A DNA stretch of 64,000 nt, taken from contig JAINUG010000037.1 of NCBI GenBank assembly GCA_029706075.1, positions 5,398,166-5,462,165 on the forward strand, read 5' to 3'. Of this stretch, positions 1 to 10,972 are shown one piece after another. A program made the position numbers and the translations under genes. Each line of letters begins with the position of its first letter. Within the stretch, counting starts at the first letter, position 1. The DNA comes from Aldrovandia affinis (taxonomy: Eukaryota > Chordata > Actinopteri > Notacanthiformes > Halosauridae). Below the pieces are notes generated by a model. It searched no databases, had not been told where the DNA came from, and was given only the letters and a program-made list of their open reading frames with translations.

Positions 1-1947
1 TGATGCTGAACTTTCAACCTATATTAAGCCACTGCACAAATCAGTGTCAAGAGAAATATTTGTGAAGTCTCAGTTTCCTTTCTGTGGTTCTTTTCTGGAA
101 CTTTAAGAAAAAAAATGTCTTTGATGCATGTGTTGCCTCAAAATGTTCAAAGTCATTTTTTTTTCTAGCCAGTTTAAGTATGTCATTGAGTACGGATGTA
201 TAATCCCTATATTATTGCAGGAATGAAATCTGGCTCTTATAAGCAGGTTGTCTTTTAAAGCAGAGAGATAGGCGTGCTTTCAGTACAGAAAAATAGCAAT
301 GCTGCTTTATCCCTATCACGCAGAGACCCATTTCCTAATGACTGGAGAATTTGGGGAGAAAGATAATAGAGTGTAATTACATTGAAGAACTAAAGTAGAT
401 CATTCTATGGAGATGGGGAAAGTTTACTTTCATTTGATTCTCGTAATCAGGGATCAAGAGAGTAAAACAACCTGTCTAATTTGCTGTTATTTTGTCTGGC
501 TGGAGCTGTAAAGAAATATTAACAGATTAAACTGTAATGGTATTCAGCTTTGCCTTTCATCTTTCCCCGGGTGTGTGATACATTATAGATGACGGTTCGC
601 CTCGTATTATGATTTCAAAGTGGCATTAACTTCAGAAAACGGGGCGATCAGATTTTCCATTTTTTCTTCAAAGCCAGAATTAGTTCATGCAGAGTTATAT
701 ATTTTCTCTCTCAGATGCAGTAGAGCGCTCTCCACAGATAGTTAGAGAATATTTCTCCCTGCAAATGATTGTTGAAAGAAACGAACGCTAAGAGACACTA
801 ATCCTGGTAATTCTCATTGAAATACAGCACATAATCAATAGTGAGCTGTGGATAATTTTGTGTCTGGCTGCGATAATCTTCCCAAGCAAGTCTTATGACC
901 ACTCAAGACCGTAATGTCCTCACTTGGCCCTTTGGTCTGTAGACATACTTTTCAACCAGCAGTCCAATTCCACAGGGGGAAAAAGGTGATCCATGTTTTC
1001 ATCACATTTTAAATTGTATAACTGAGACTGTAGTTTGTTTGCAATTTTTTGATATAAATACTGCCAATATGTGTTGAACTACACCGTATAACCATGTTTC
1101 CATCAGACTATATTTATGTGAATGAAATCCCAGCTTATTAAAAGTGATGGAAACCACAAAATATATATTATATGGATTATGAATAGCGTTGACAAGAAAT
1201 GAGTTACTTTTTGCAAAAAATATTGAAATACTATATGTATTCCAAGTCTGGTTGATAAACGAAAAAGAATAAATAGTGGCTCACCGGACTGAGGTGATGT
1301 CTGAACGGTGTACAGCTGCTCTGTCTTCCAGTAGTCTCCTAGCTGCAGGACCCTGTAGCCAGGTTTGTGTTTTTTAAATGTATTTTTTTTTTCTTCCATA
1401 TTTCACACCAATTTGGAATGCCCAATTGCAACTGGGCCTGTCCCTGCATCCCTGCTGTATTTTATCATGCCACACTGCTGGTGATTAACAAAACACAGAA
1501 CATGCTGGGCATGACCCTCAATGAACAGGGTCCAAAATCAAAGATAAATTTGAGTTTATCATAGACGAACTCCTGCACAGTTTTAGTCTCAAGAGTATCC
1601 CTGGAATAAATAACAGTGTTTAAATGTAATAAACTGGCCTACAGGATGCTTTAATTCACATAAATCATGGTTGGTCTTATCTATTTTCTCCACTGACTTT
1701 CAGGTATAATATTGTTTTGGAATTGATACCCTCAAGGTCATTCTTCACATAATCATGTGGTTATTCCATGGCTTTTTATAATTGAAAAGCACAAGGCTGG
1801 ACAGTGTAGAATCCCCTGCCCGCCATTTTTTGCTGTTCAATGCAGTTTGTGGTTCTAGCACAGAGTGGTTCATGGTGGGGAGGATTCATATTTGAGACAG
1901 TATCTTCCATTGGGGAGATCATTTTACAGTTCCCAGTCAGTAAGCTA
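1..1947. other. Intronic or flanking DNA, no confirmed gene
   Basis: AT-rich sequence upstream of the first recognisable cep89 exon. I found no cep89 exon here. The exon that should encode the conserved coiled coil just before the Pro-Pro-Trp-Leu segment was not seen, so it probably lies before the window. The only exon-like item is a weak minus-strand candidate near 1266-1345, described separately. Around 1390-1430 there is a short piece resembling the 3' portion of the SINE at 12377-12744 (shared 'caatttgg...gcccaatt' type sequence). Confidence 0.5.
1266..1345 (-). other. Weak candidate exon, minus strand
   Basis: Read on the minus strand, a stretch beginning after 'ggctacag' (an AG acceptor-like site without a good pyrimidine tract) stays open for about 26 codons and ends at a GTGAGCC donor-like site near 1283. 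The conceptual peptide contains LQLGDYWKTEQLYTVQT. It looks more protein-like than the surrounding AT-rich sequence, but I do not recognise it and have no second exon to support it. It could equally be a fragment of a transposable element or chance. Confidence 0.15.
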
Positions 1948-2429
1948 GAGGTAACTGCCAAAATAAAGGAAACACTTGAGTAAATGAAGGGTTCTGGTGG
2001 CTCTATTATGGTGTGGGGTGCAATTTCCTGGCATGGTTTAGGTCCACTAAACCCCCTAGAGGGAAAGGTAAACACCAATAAATACAAAGCCATTCTGAGT
2101 GATCACCTTCATCCTATGGTGAAGCATTTATATCCTGATTGGAGTGGTTTCTTCCAGGATGACATTACCCCCATCCACAGGGCATGATTGATCACTGAAT
2201 GGTTTGATGAGCATGAAAATGATGTAAACCTTATGCCATGGCCATCTCAACCCAATTAAACACTTATGGGAGATTCTGAAACACGGCATTATCAACCACC
2301 ATCAACAAAACACCAATTGATGGAATTTTGTAGGATACTTGTAGAATCTATGCCAAGGCACATTGAAGATGTTCTGGCGGCTTGTGGTGGCCCAACAGCC
2401 TATATTTCCTTTATTCTGGCAGTTACCTG
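1948..2429 (+). mobile_element. Internally deleted Tc1-like transposon with both inverted ends
   Basis: The left end 'aggtaactgccaaaataaagg' (from 1949) and the right end 'cctttattctggcagttacct' (to 2428) are near-perfect inverted repeats. The element is bordered by TA on both sides (1946-1947 and 2430-2431), the target duplication typical of Tc1/mariner elements. Between them lies only the back half of a Tc1-type transposase: an open stretch at 1984-2187 containing MVWGAISWHGLGPL and FFQDD (the DDE-family region), then a stop after PIHRA and further frame damage. The N-terminal DNA-binding half is missing, with the left end running straight into mid-transposase sequence. It is a dead, non-autonomous copy. 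Confidence 0.88.
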
Positions 2430-2431
2430 TA

Positions 2432-5099
2432 TATCTGACCCCTTTCCCAAATGGTGAATGATTTCACACGCGCTTCCATTTCCAAGGCGATGGTCACAGC
2501 TCTGTTCCCTAGGGCTGCCTGGCTCCCAGTCAGCGCACACTTTTAAAATCTGAGAAATCAGCCATCACAGAGTGGGGGACTTCAGGAGTGGGGGAAGTAG
2601 GTGAGCCATTTGTTCAAGGCCTACTGGAGAGGGCTGTTTAATGGTTGGGCTCGACCGCTGTGACTTTACATTAAGCAACGCTTTCTTCTGGCCCCTGAGC
2701 ATGTTCAGTTCCTTTGACTCGAGTATTGATTCACGCCAAGGCATCTCTCCCCTTCTTCTGACTTCATGAAAGGACTTTTCACAAGTACTCAACAATTATT
2801 TTTTCTTTTCCATTCTGGATAAATATTTATCAGCATGGCTCCCTGCATCTAAATTGTTTAATTTAACATGAAACATTAAACAAAGTGCGCACAATTAATA
2901 ATTGTGGGCTTTTACTGTACTCAAACACAACATTGGAATGGAGACTAAGAAAGCTTTTAAGAGTAGATGTCACTTTCAGGTATTCTGGAGACACATTTTT
3001 CATGAATTTTACAAATCGGGTGTAAATTAGTAAATGGCTCTTCTCAAAGGTCTGCTGTGTTAATCTGACACATGATAGCATTCTACAGCATGTATGTTTG
3101 CGTTCTTCCAGACCAATTGACATACGGTGGGTGGTGATGGATAAATCCAGAGTTGAAAAGAGCTTGCATGTTAAACTTCTATCTATATTGAACCTGATTG
3201 TTTTTCAAGACTGTTGGTATTAGTAAAGATGAACCATCTTCAGCTGATTAATTTACTTAATTGTGTCTTTCCATTTTGTACTACACACTAAATCATTTAA
3301 TGAAAAAGCTATTTGTTTTAAGCTACAACTAATCTCCTATCAATTTGTTGTAATCAAATTCTATTCAATCAATTCTAAAGAATGAAATGTCACCCAGAAT
3401 CCTTTTAAAAATGAAATGATTGAATGTGAAGTGCACCAAGATAGAGCTATCATATTAAACACAATTAAGTAAAAAAGGATCATTGGGTGGCGGGTGATCC
3501 TTACTAAAAATTGGGAATTAAAAACGGGTGCAAGACAATTATAAAGTCATTTAGTTCCTCCCCTGTTTCTTAATCATCGATCATTCACTCCGCTTGATGT
3601 GTATGCCGCACCAGCTACACAATTTTCTCCTTAATGTTCATGCCTTCACAAGCGTTGGTTTGGAAAAGGTCTGCTTACTGTGAATCAGCATTTTAAAAAA
3701 CGGGGTTACTGTGTATGTGAGGTTGATGGGTACCTTTGGGCATTAAAGTAACATTGACAAAGTTGAGGTTCTATCAAAAACAAAATGTGTATACTATATA
3801 TATAGTGTGTAAAGATAAATCTGCTTGTAAGCAGGGTGGACACAAGCACATTCATTGAGAATTTGACCTATCGAAGGCAGGTCATGTCTTCGATTCCATG
3901 GAAAAATGTTTCCCTCCACGGAGCTATCCATCTCTGATGAAATGTGAGGCTAGTTGAAGTCCACATCCTGCTGCGTTTGCACTATGGAGGATTGCCCTTG
4001 CAGACCCGGTCACCCAGGGTCTAATCCACTGTGACAGGCAGTCCCATAATACCACACCTCTGGGATTTTAGTATCATTCTTGAGTTCACCGAGGAACAAT
4101 TTTCCCTCTTTATTTTACACTTCCTCCTTGTTTTGTCCCTTCAAAGATGCAAGAGTCTAAGGTTATAACTGTTCAATTGTGACATTTAACCTTTCTCATC
4201 AACATTTGTTTTCTTACACTCAAAAAGGACTTTCCTGAATACTTGAATACTTGAGCTGTATAAGAAAAATTGTGAAACCCAAAAAATTTTAATGTTGCAG
4301 TTTAGTAACAAAATCCAAAATACTGTTATCACAGCAAATGGGAAATGTGTTCAAGTAATTGTATACTTGATACTTAAATGCAGCATTCGCAAAACATTTG
4401 ACATTCTGGCTCTGTTGAATCTTGAGAGAACCGAATGGAATGACAGGAAGGTGACAGCACAAATGTATGTGTTCTGTGTTTCCAATGTTCCAACGTGTTG
4501 TGACACGCTATAAAATTCCATTAATGGCCATTCAACACTGTCAGGTGTGAGGTGACAAGAACATTGCCAAAGGCTAAAGTTACAATGTCGAGACAAATTG
4601 TCATTAATAACTTTGCTCCGCCCTGTTATAACAGCAGGTAGAAAACTCCACCAAATGTTTAAACTCCCAAAGTAGAGATGGCAAGAATATTTCCAAAATG
4701 CAATCTTCTGTGTATACCAGAATGGAATGCACAAGAAAATATCATTCCATATCTCTCTCGATTTCCCTTTTGTTGCCTTCTGTTCTGGGCCACTGATCCA
4801 TGCAAGCCTTTAGAGTTAATCATAGTTACCACATACTGTGGGTGTGACTCATGAAGTTCTGTTATCACTGGTCTCTGTTCTGAAGGACAAATGGATAGAG
4901 AGTCAAAGAATTCCACTGCTGGTGCAAAGGCAGGGATGGGCGTGAAAAACATGTGAAAACTGATATCCGTTGCTTCCTTCATGACAGCCCTCCTGAGAAT
5001 GCTCATTCATGTGCTGGTTGGTGGTTCTCCCAGCAACATTGAGCCAATCCAACGGTCTAGATTTTGTTGTCATTTATGATGTGGTGTTCTATATTCCAG
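2432..5099. other. Intronic DNA, nothing recognised
   Basis: AT-rich, with short open frames on both strands (for example minus strand 4351-5006) that lack splice borders, domain motifs or composition unlike their surroundings. No tRNA, rRNA or coding exon recognised. It presumably belongs to the cep89 intron preceding the 5100-5150 exon. Confidence 0.5.
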
Positions 5100-5150
5100 A
5101 GCTCCAGGATCAGTGCCCTGCCAGTGAAAGGACCTGCACCCCCCTGGCTG
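5100..5150 (+). CDS. cep89: cep89 exon (first in window, 51 bp micro-exon)
   Basis: Centrosomal protein of 89 kDa sits on the distal appendages of the mother centriole and is needed for basal-body docking and ciliogenesis; a mitochondrial role in complex IV maintenance has also been reported. This exon follows 'ttctatattccag' and ends before 'gtagga'. It is exactly 17 codons, phase 0 at both ends, and reads SSRISALPVKGPAPPWL. The K-G-P-x-P-P-W-L segment directly precedes the LD(M/I)KYLSPLLLAYED block in vertebrate CEP89, and the same order is seen here across the splice. An out-of-frame reading (ELQDQCPASERT...) is open through the exon but is phase-incompatible with the next exon. No upstream partner exon was found in the window. 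Confidence 0.85.
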
Positions 5151-5848
5151 GTAGGATTATTGTGCACGCCCCCATCAATGCCGTCTGTATAAATGCATAT
5201 TTGAAATCAGGCAATCAGCTCTCGACACTCTTGAGTACATTGCAGAGGGATAATGGGCTCCCCTTGTTCAGAAAAGGTAGTCTCACTTCGGTTTTGTACT
5301 GATTGGGACTGCGGTGGTTTATGTATAAGGACAAATATCGAATAAGATATTACCTGACTGCTACATGACTGAACGTAGGAATCAGAGCTGTTAATGCAGA
5401 GCTAGACTCAATCATTCATATCCCCTGTGTAAGCTCCCCCAACAAAAATGAGCTTGTAATCACTTATCCATTTTTTAGGATTTTTTGGAACCTGTCAGAA
5501 CTGCTATGTTAGAAATCAGGGAGAGCAAACAACCTTTCCTACAGTGGATTGTAACAACTTATAATCACTCTGAAACGTTACCAGTGGCATATCACTGTTT
5601 TCCACGTGCAATGTGACACTGTTATGAACTTTGCGTGGCTTTTCATGCAGGTTTCAGTGGATAGTCCTTGCCACTATCCCATCTCGAAGGAGTGTATGTC
5701 AAACAGAAATTTCGGATGCAGTCCACTCTCACTATAAATAGATTTGACACATGGATCATGCCTATCAAAGCAAGTCCCTTGCTTTTTAGGGCTTTTTAAA
5801 GGGTCATTTATAAATGTTATTAAATTAAATTTTCTGTATTGCTTTTAG
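5151..5848 (+). other. cep89 intron
   Basis: Short intron (698 bp) from 'gtagga' to 'ttgcttttag'. No repeats or other genes recognised. Confidence 0.75.
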
Positions 5849-5932
5849 CTGGACATGAAATATTTGTCTCCGTTGTTGCTGGCATATGAAGACCGGCTCA
5901 CTGAAAAGGAATCTCTATTACAGGATTGCGGG
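5849..5932 (+). CDS. cep89: cep89 exon (KYLSPLLLAYED block)
   Basis: This exon of 28 codons is flanked by 'tattgcttttag' and 'gtgagt', phase 0 to phase 0. It encodes LDMKYLSPLLLAYEDRLTEK and eight further residues. The KYLSPLLLAYED sequence is the most diagnostic stretch of CEP89 and identifies the gene. It begins the long C-terminal coiled-coil region and continues in frame into the exon at 7467. Confidence 0.95.
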
Positions 5933-7466
5933 GTGAGTTTGGTGAAGCGCCGGTCTCATTTATATTAAAAAATATCTATACAAACAGGATTAAAAAAAGG
6001 AAGAAAGAGCGCTGCTGTAAGTGGACAAGTTCGAGGCAGCACCCCAAATGAGAATTTCAAACTTTTTATGACAATGCTGTTAGATATGAAATCCAATGCA
6101 TGCTACAGCGAGATGTGCACAAGTTGGGAGTTAACCATAGGAGCCTCGTGCAGCACACACTGCATTTAGTTTTAGATGTTTTTCACCAAGCTACAAAAAA
6201 AAGGAGATGTGTTAAATCTGTTAAAATGTTAAAGCCAATCGCAGTCCCAGCACAGTTTGTATCACATAACACACATGACCACAAGTCGGTGAATTAGTAT
6301 TTCATCACTTCAATCTCTCCTGCTTTGACAATCGGGGTGTAGGTGTAAAGACCTTACTGTAGCATATCCTTGGTGTCGCACGAGAATCACATTTGTGAAG
6401 TATTTTGTGTATTTTTATATAGGACTCCACATTTAATTCTGGTTTTACACTTTACCTGAAGCCTTGATGAGGATGAGCAATCCCAAACCCAGGGCCTGGG
6501 TCTGAACCTCTTGATGAAACCCTCACAGCAGCTGCTTCAAAGCACAGTCTCTCTTTTGAGTTTCCTTCTTGTAGGTTGTTGATAGGAGCAGGTTTATAAT
6601 CCAATCTCCAGGAACTGGAAAAGCTTTATTTGACTGTCACATGCTACCTTGACACTTGCAAATCCTACCTCTCCTCACACTCTCACAGGAAAGCTTTAAT
6701 GATGTACATTTATAGCTGGGCTGCAAGTGCTCTCAAGCTCTCATCTAGTGGTTTGTTGTAGACTAAATAGCCTGCACTTCATCCTTTTGAATGATGGCTT
6801 TAATGTTGGAAAGTATCGACAGAGAAGCCTCTTCTTTCGGGAGATTTTTAGCCAAATGTAATTTAACGTAATTTGCCAACTGCTCTGGGGATATTTCTTT
6901 CATTCTAACAAAGCAAAATGTAACTTCCTGGATTCTAGAATCTAGCATATTGGATGGGCAAAGATATACAGTGGTGTGTTTTATATGCCATGGATGAAGT
7001 CTATTTGCATAGCCCCTTACCTCTCAAACCTCTATGGAAAAAAAGAATACAAACCAAATGTGTGGTGGTGCAGTGTTCTATAAATGTAACCAATCACCAC
7101 CAAAACAATTAGTATAAGGATATTCAGTTAAGGATAGTAATAAAGTAATAACACTTAAACATCTTGTTTATACATTTCTTGTTGGTCATTCCACTGGTTG
7201 CACTTTTTCTTTATTTGAATATCAATCTTATTATTTGGCAGTAATTCATACTATCTATAGAACAGCTGTGCTACCATACTAGCTGGCTGGTCTTTCTGTT
7301 GCAGCTTCTTTTAAACTATTTGAATGAAGAGGTCAGAGTGAAACACACGCAAGAGTGCAGAACTGAATCACCTTTTTTCAGAGGAGGGGAAATTCTTTCT
7401 TTTTAATTGATAGAACATGGCAATGGCAGCTCCTGTGTGCTGATGTGTATGTGTTGTGTTGTTCAG
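5933..7466 (+). other. cep89 intron
   Basis: 1.5-kb AT-rich intron. Short open frames such as 6763-6948 on the minus strand have no supporting features. No repeat family recognised. Confidence 0.7.
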
Positions 7467-7570
7467 GAGGAGCTGAAGATGTTCCGTGAGCGTGTTGAGC
7501 AAGTGGTGCAGGAGAACGAGCAGCTCCACGAACAGTTGGGGAAGACGAAGGGTGTCAGTCAGAAGGAGTG
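7467..7570 (+). CDS. cep89: cep89 exon (coiled coil)
   Basis: Follows 'tgttgttcag' and ends at 'TG|gtgagt'; starts in phase 0 and ends with two bases of a Trp codon. It encodes EELKMFRERVEQVVQENEQL and HEQLGKTKGVSQKEW. This matches the vertebrate CEP89 pattern of (E/K)E-x-(R/K)MF-x-x-RV-x-x-VV-x-EN-x-(E/Q)L-H followed by a short variable loop and EEW/KEW. The heptad spacing of Leu/Val is that of a coiled coil. The donor is followed within 20 bases by a long TG repeat. Confidence 0.95.
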
Positions 7571-7588
7571 GTGAGTGGTTTTTGGCTC

Positions 7589-7590
<2 letters not shown>

Positions 7591-7624
<34 letters not shown>

Positions 7625-7645
7625 TGCGTGTGTGTCTGCGTGTGA
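7591..7645 (+). repeat. (TG)n microsatellite just after an exon donor
   Basis: Thirty uninterrupted bases of TG followed by interrupted TGTC/TGCG units, starting 20 bases downstream of the 7571 splice donor. In RNA this is a UG-rich tract. Confidence 0.95.
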
Positions 7646-7882
7646 ATCCTCACTGGATCACCAGTGATCTACCCATGTATTAATCTTCTGATAATCAGCA
7701 ACTCATATAGGTGGTTAACATGCTGAACAGTTGTTCATGTGTAGTACCTTATGTATCCAAAGCAACCACAGGCTGAAGACATTCTGATTTATATTATGTT
7801 AATTCCAATTAAGATTCCAATATTATGCTAATTCCATACTGCTCCCTAGAGAGGAGCACATTAAAATGGTCTTCAGTCCAAC

Positions 7883-8573
7883 TGTCACGATTGGTACCAG
7901 AAAACCAGGCGCGGACCCAGAAATGCAATAACTTCTTTTATTTTGTAAACAGGCGATGGTCAGGCAGGAGTAATCAGGGCAATGCAGGGATCCAAAGAAT
8001 GGTCGGGGACAGGCAAAGTTCGTTCCGGGCTTCAGGGGTATCAGGGGCAGGCAAGGCGTAGTCAGTGGGCAGGCGAAGGTTGAAAACGTGAAAGCAGTCC
8101 AGGGAACACAGGGAGGAGCGGGAACGAGACTGAGATCAAGACGAACACTGGAGCACAAGCACGAACACAAACACGATGAAACAAAACGCGGGGAAACAGA
8201 GAAAACGCTGGAGAGTAGTGTAAGCATACGCAAAGCACAAGACAATCTGGCAACGAACATGGGAAAACACACAGCTTAAATACATTTAGACCTAACAAGA
8301 AACAATCAGGAATAAACATGAATGCAGCTGACTGCAATCAGACACATGAGGAAGTAAGTGAAAACGATAATACAATAACGAGACAATCAGGAAATGAACA
8401 TGGGAAACGAACAGCTAACCACATCAGACATAACGAGAAACAGGTGAAACAGATAATACACTGACGAGACTGGAACAGGTAAGCGAAAGTAAAAACACGG
8501 ACCAGACAACTAGGAAAACATGGAACAAACTACAAACGCTTAATTATGGGAAACACGAACACGAGACGTGACA
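7883..8573 (-). mobile_element. Solo LTR of an LTR retrotransposon
   Basis: A 691-bp block begins TGTCACG and ends CGTGACA, the TG...CA ends of an LTR. It is bounded by a perfect 6-bp direct repeat, TCCAAC, at 7877-7882 and 8574-8579, which is a target-site duplication. On the minus strand an AATAAA polyadenylation signal (plus-strand TTTATT near 7938) lies close to the 3' end, followed by GTTATTGCATTTCTGGGTCC-type sequence, giving the orientation. No gag, pol or primer-binding region is adjacent, so it is a solo LTR left by recombination. The composition resembles Ty3/gypsy LTRs common in fish. Open frames inside it (7823-8337) are incidental. Confidence 0.85.
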
Positions 8574-8579
8574 TCCAAC

Positions 8580-10240
8580 AATGTAAAACATTCAACACAT
8601 TTGTTCAATGTTCAAATAGAACCGTGCCCTCACGGTTTACAGTATAGCCTTACCAATGTGTGATGATTGATATTCTTGTACTGTCAAATAAAATTCAGTA
8701 AGCTATGAACAACATCATATATACAGGGGATAGCAGCCAGCTATATCACAAAAACGATGTTCAGCCTTGATTCTTCAGCTTGTGACAAAATTCTTAGAAC
8801 AGACCACAGCGCACACCTATTTGATTTGCATTATATTCAGAAGGTTGAACACTGTCTCATACATAACTCATGAATATAGATTCATGGGTATTAATTATAC
8901 ACTGTGTTTCTATTTTTAATACTTTAACAAGTGCTGCAAAGGGCCATGTATTTCCCTTGCACTCTGTTTGAGGATTTCTCTTACATTCCCCTAAGAATTG
9001 CACTCAACATGACTCATGTATAGGGAAATTATGGCTGTTCTGTTGCCTAGCAAGCACCAGTTTGTCTTCTCCTCCTCACTGAAATGCCAGAAACGTATAA
9101 AATGCTGGAAATAAGCCTGAGATGTTGAGATGTTGACATGTTGATGTTGAGTTGAATACTCACGCTTTTGGGAACGTGTGGACAGGTGCATTCCTCAATT
9201 ATGGCCAATGAGTTCGGACATATAATTACTGTTATGTATTATTCCTTTTTGCGTAATTCTTCTTCTTCTTGTGTGCCTCTCGATATTTTCATTCTCATAA
9301 AACAATGGGCTTGGAAAAAAATGAAGGCAAGAATACCAGTATAATTACTTAATCTGTCATGCAAATCATTTTGTGGTAATTAAGTACCTTCTGCTCAAGT
9401 TTGGACTTCACAATGTGTGTTATGTTTTTTTGTGAGGCTGAAATATTTTCTATAATGTTATCTGTTGAATCACAACAGGTATTATTTCCCCAGTGTAATC
9501 AAGTCAAATATGGGCAATTAAAATGCTCTTGTAATACATAAAAACATGCTTTTTTACATTACAAGTGCGTAATGCACAACCGCTGGCATGAAACTTTAAT
9601 AACATCATTATATTGGCTAATCAATGCATTACTTAGCTTATTGTAAAAAATGTAATCAGCCCCAAATCTAATCAACTGGCAGCTCACCTAAAAATGCATA
9701 ACATTAATGAGGGGTGTGTAATGTACATGTCAAGGAAATTACTTCTGGACACTGGAGGTGTATCAACTACTCCAGAACGAACAGAGCATTAATATGAATT
9801 GGCATCACATGATTCTCTGTGGTATTTTGGAATTGGAGAAAGAGACTGGATTTTCTCATTCTTAAGGAAGGTGGGCTGATTGCTGGCTTACTCCATCCTA
9901 ATGCTGATGCAAGGTTCCTCTCTCCTACTAATCTTGTCAGTACATATTGGATTTGATGTTCAGGGGGGACTTGTGACTGGAAGTTAGACTGCACTAGTGC
10001 TTGAGAAACAATGGCTCTGTGGGGACTGAAGTCATTGTGTTTCTTTGGGGGTGTTGTTTTCCTTTTTCTTTTTACTTCTCACAAGTTGCTTTTTCCTCTC
10101 TTGGCCCACAACTTTTCCAGCCAAGCCTAGAGCCTGTTCCCTCTAGACTAGGTGAACAAATGGATGTTGGGTGTGTTGACATTTCTGGCACACAGTAAAG
10201 TGTGTCATGCTCTATCGGATTGCAGCAAAATACTTACACC
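8580..10240 (+). other. cep89 intron, remainder
   Basis: AT-rich intron sequence with no recognised coding exon or repeat beyond short homopolymers. Confidence 0.65.
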
Positions 10241-10348
10241 TGTGTGCGTGCGTGCGTGCGTTTGTGTGTGTGTGTGCGCGCATATGTGCGTGCCTGTGTG
10301 CATTCCCGTGTGTGCGCGCGCATATGTGCGCACGTGCCTGTGTGCATG
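10241..10348 (+). repeat. TG/TGCG-rich tract just before an exon acceptor
   Basis: About 108 bases of alternating purine-pyrimidine sequence: TGCG, TGTG and two CGCGCATATGTGCG-type blocks. It ends 29 bases before the exon at 10378. Such alternating sequence can adopt left-handed DNA. The overlapping Cys/Val-rich open frames are by-products of the repeat. Confidence 0.92.
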
Positions 10349-10377
10349 TCTTATTTTTTTTCTGGTTTACATTTCAG

Positions 10378-10493
10378 GCGACAGCTGCAGGATCAGGCCA
10401 AACTGGTGCTGAAGGAGAACCAGGTGCTGGTGGAACAGCTGGAGGTGCAGCAGGCCAAATCCAAGGACAGTCACAGTCGCCATATAAAGGAGG
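10378..10493 (+). CDS. cep89: cep89 exon (coiled coil)
   Basis: Follows 'ggtttacatttcag' and ends at 'GAG G|gtgagg'. The first base completes the Trp codon from the previous exon; one base is carried forward. It reads RQLQDQAKLVLKENQVLVEQ, then LEVQQAKSKDSHSRHIKE. The vertebrate counterpart has W-R-Q-L-Q-x-Q-A-K-L-V-L-x-EN and E-Q-L-E-x-Q-Q-x-K-x-KDSH, so conservation is very high. All heptad positions fit an uninterrupted coiled coil. Confidence 0.96.
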
Positions 10494-10791
10494 GTGAGGC
10501 GCTCTTTTTGCTCATCTGGCTTATCTCCCTGTGTTGATCTCCTTCATAAATAAGTATGTGTAATGTATCGCATCTTGTTTGAATTTTGAAAGTGCCCAGG
10601 AGGCAACCCACCTGAGGTTGATGGGTTGTTTAAAAAAAAAAAAAAAAAAGAGATATAATTATAATTATACTTAATCATGTGCACCGCCAAGCATTTTCAC
10701 ATGATTATGAATCCACCATTTTTGTTGAATACATTTCTCTGAGCCTGTGAGGCTCCTCCTGACTGTGTTGTGTGTCCGTTTGTCCCTCCAG
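10494..10791 (+). other. cep89 intron with A-rich tract
   Basis: 298-bp intron containing a run of about 18 A at 10632-10649. Confidence 0.8.
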
Positions 10792-10972
10792 TGTCCAAGG
10801 TGTCCAAGGAGCTGATGCTGCTGGAAGCGGAGAAGGAGAGCCTGCAGAAGGAGCTGTGTGAGATGCGCAGGGAGCTGCAGGCCCTCCAGGCCCAGCACAC
10901 GCAGGCCCGCTCCACCCTGGAGGGCGCCGTGAGCTGGGAGGAGCACTGCGCCATCACCCGCAAGCTCAAACG
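10792..10972 (+). CDS. cep89: cep89 exon (coiled coil, variable part)
   Basis: Follows 'gtccctccag' and ends at 'CG|gtaccg'. Two bases complete a Val codon and two are carried forward. It begins VSKVSKELMLLEAEKESLQK and continues with Glu/Leu/Gln-rich heptads (ELCEMRRELQALQAQHTQ) to SWEEHCAITRKLKR. The VSK(L/V)-x-K-x-LMLLEA start matches vertebrate CEP89; the following stretch is less conserved, which is usual for this part of the family. It is markedly GC-richer than the flanking intron. Confidence 0.94.

Noticed and set aside
4351..5006. Two overlapping minus-strand open frames of 115-127 codons
   Set aside because: No domain, no splice context and AT-rich composition like the surroundings; chance open frames are the simpler explanation.
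7823..8337. Overlapping open frames on both strands
   Set aside because: They lie inside the solo LTR and share no recognisable domain; the LTR structure with target duplication explains the sequence.
10152..10537. Three overlapping Cys/Val-rich open frames
   Set aside because: Produced by the TG/TGCG microsatellite; only the exon from 10378 in the cep89 frame is real.
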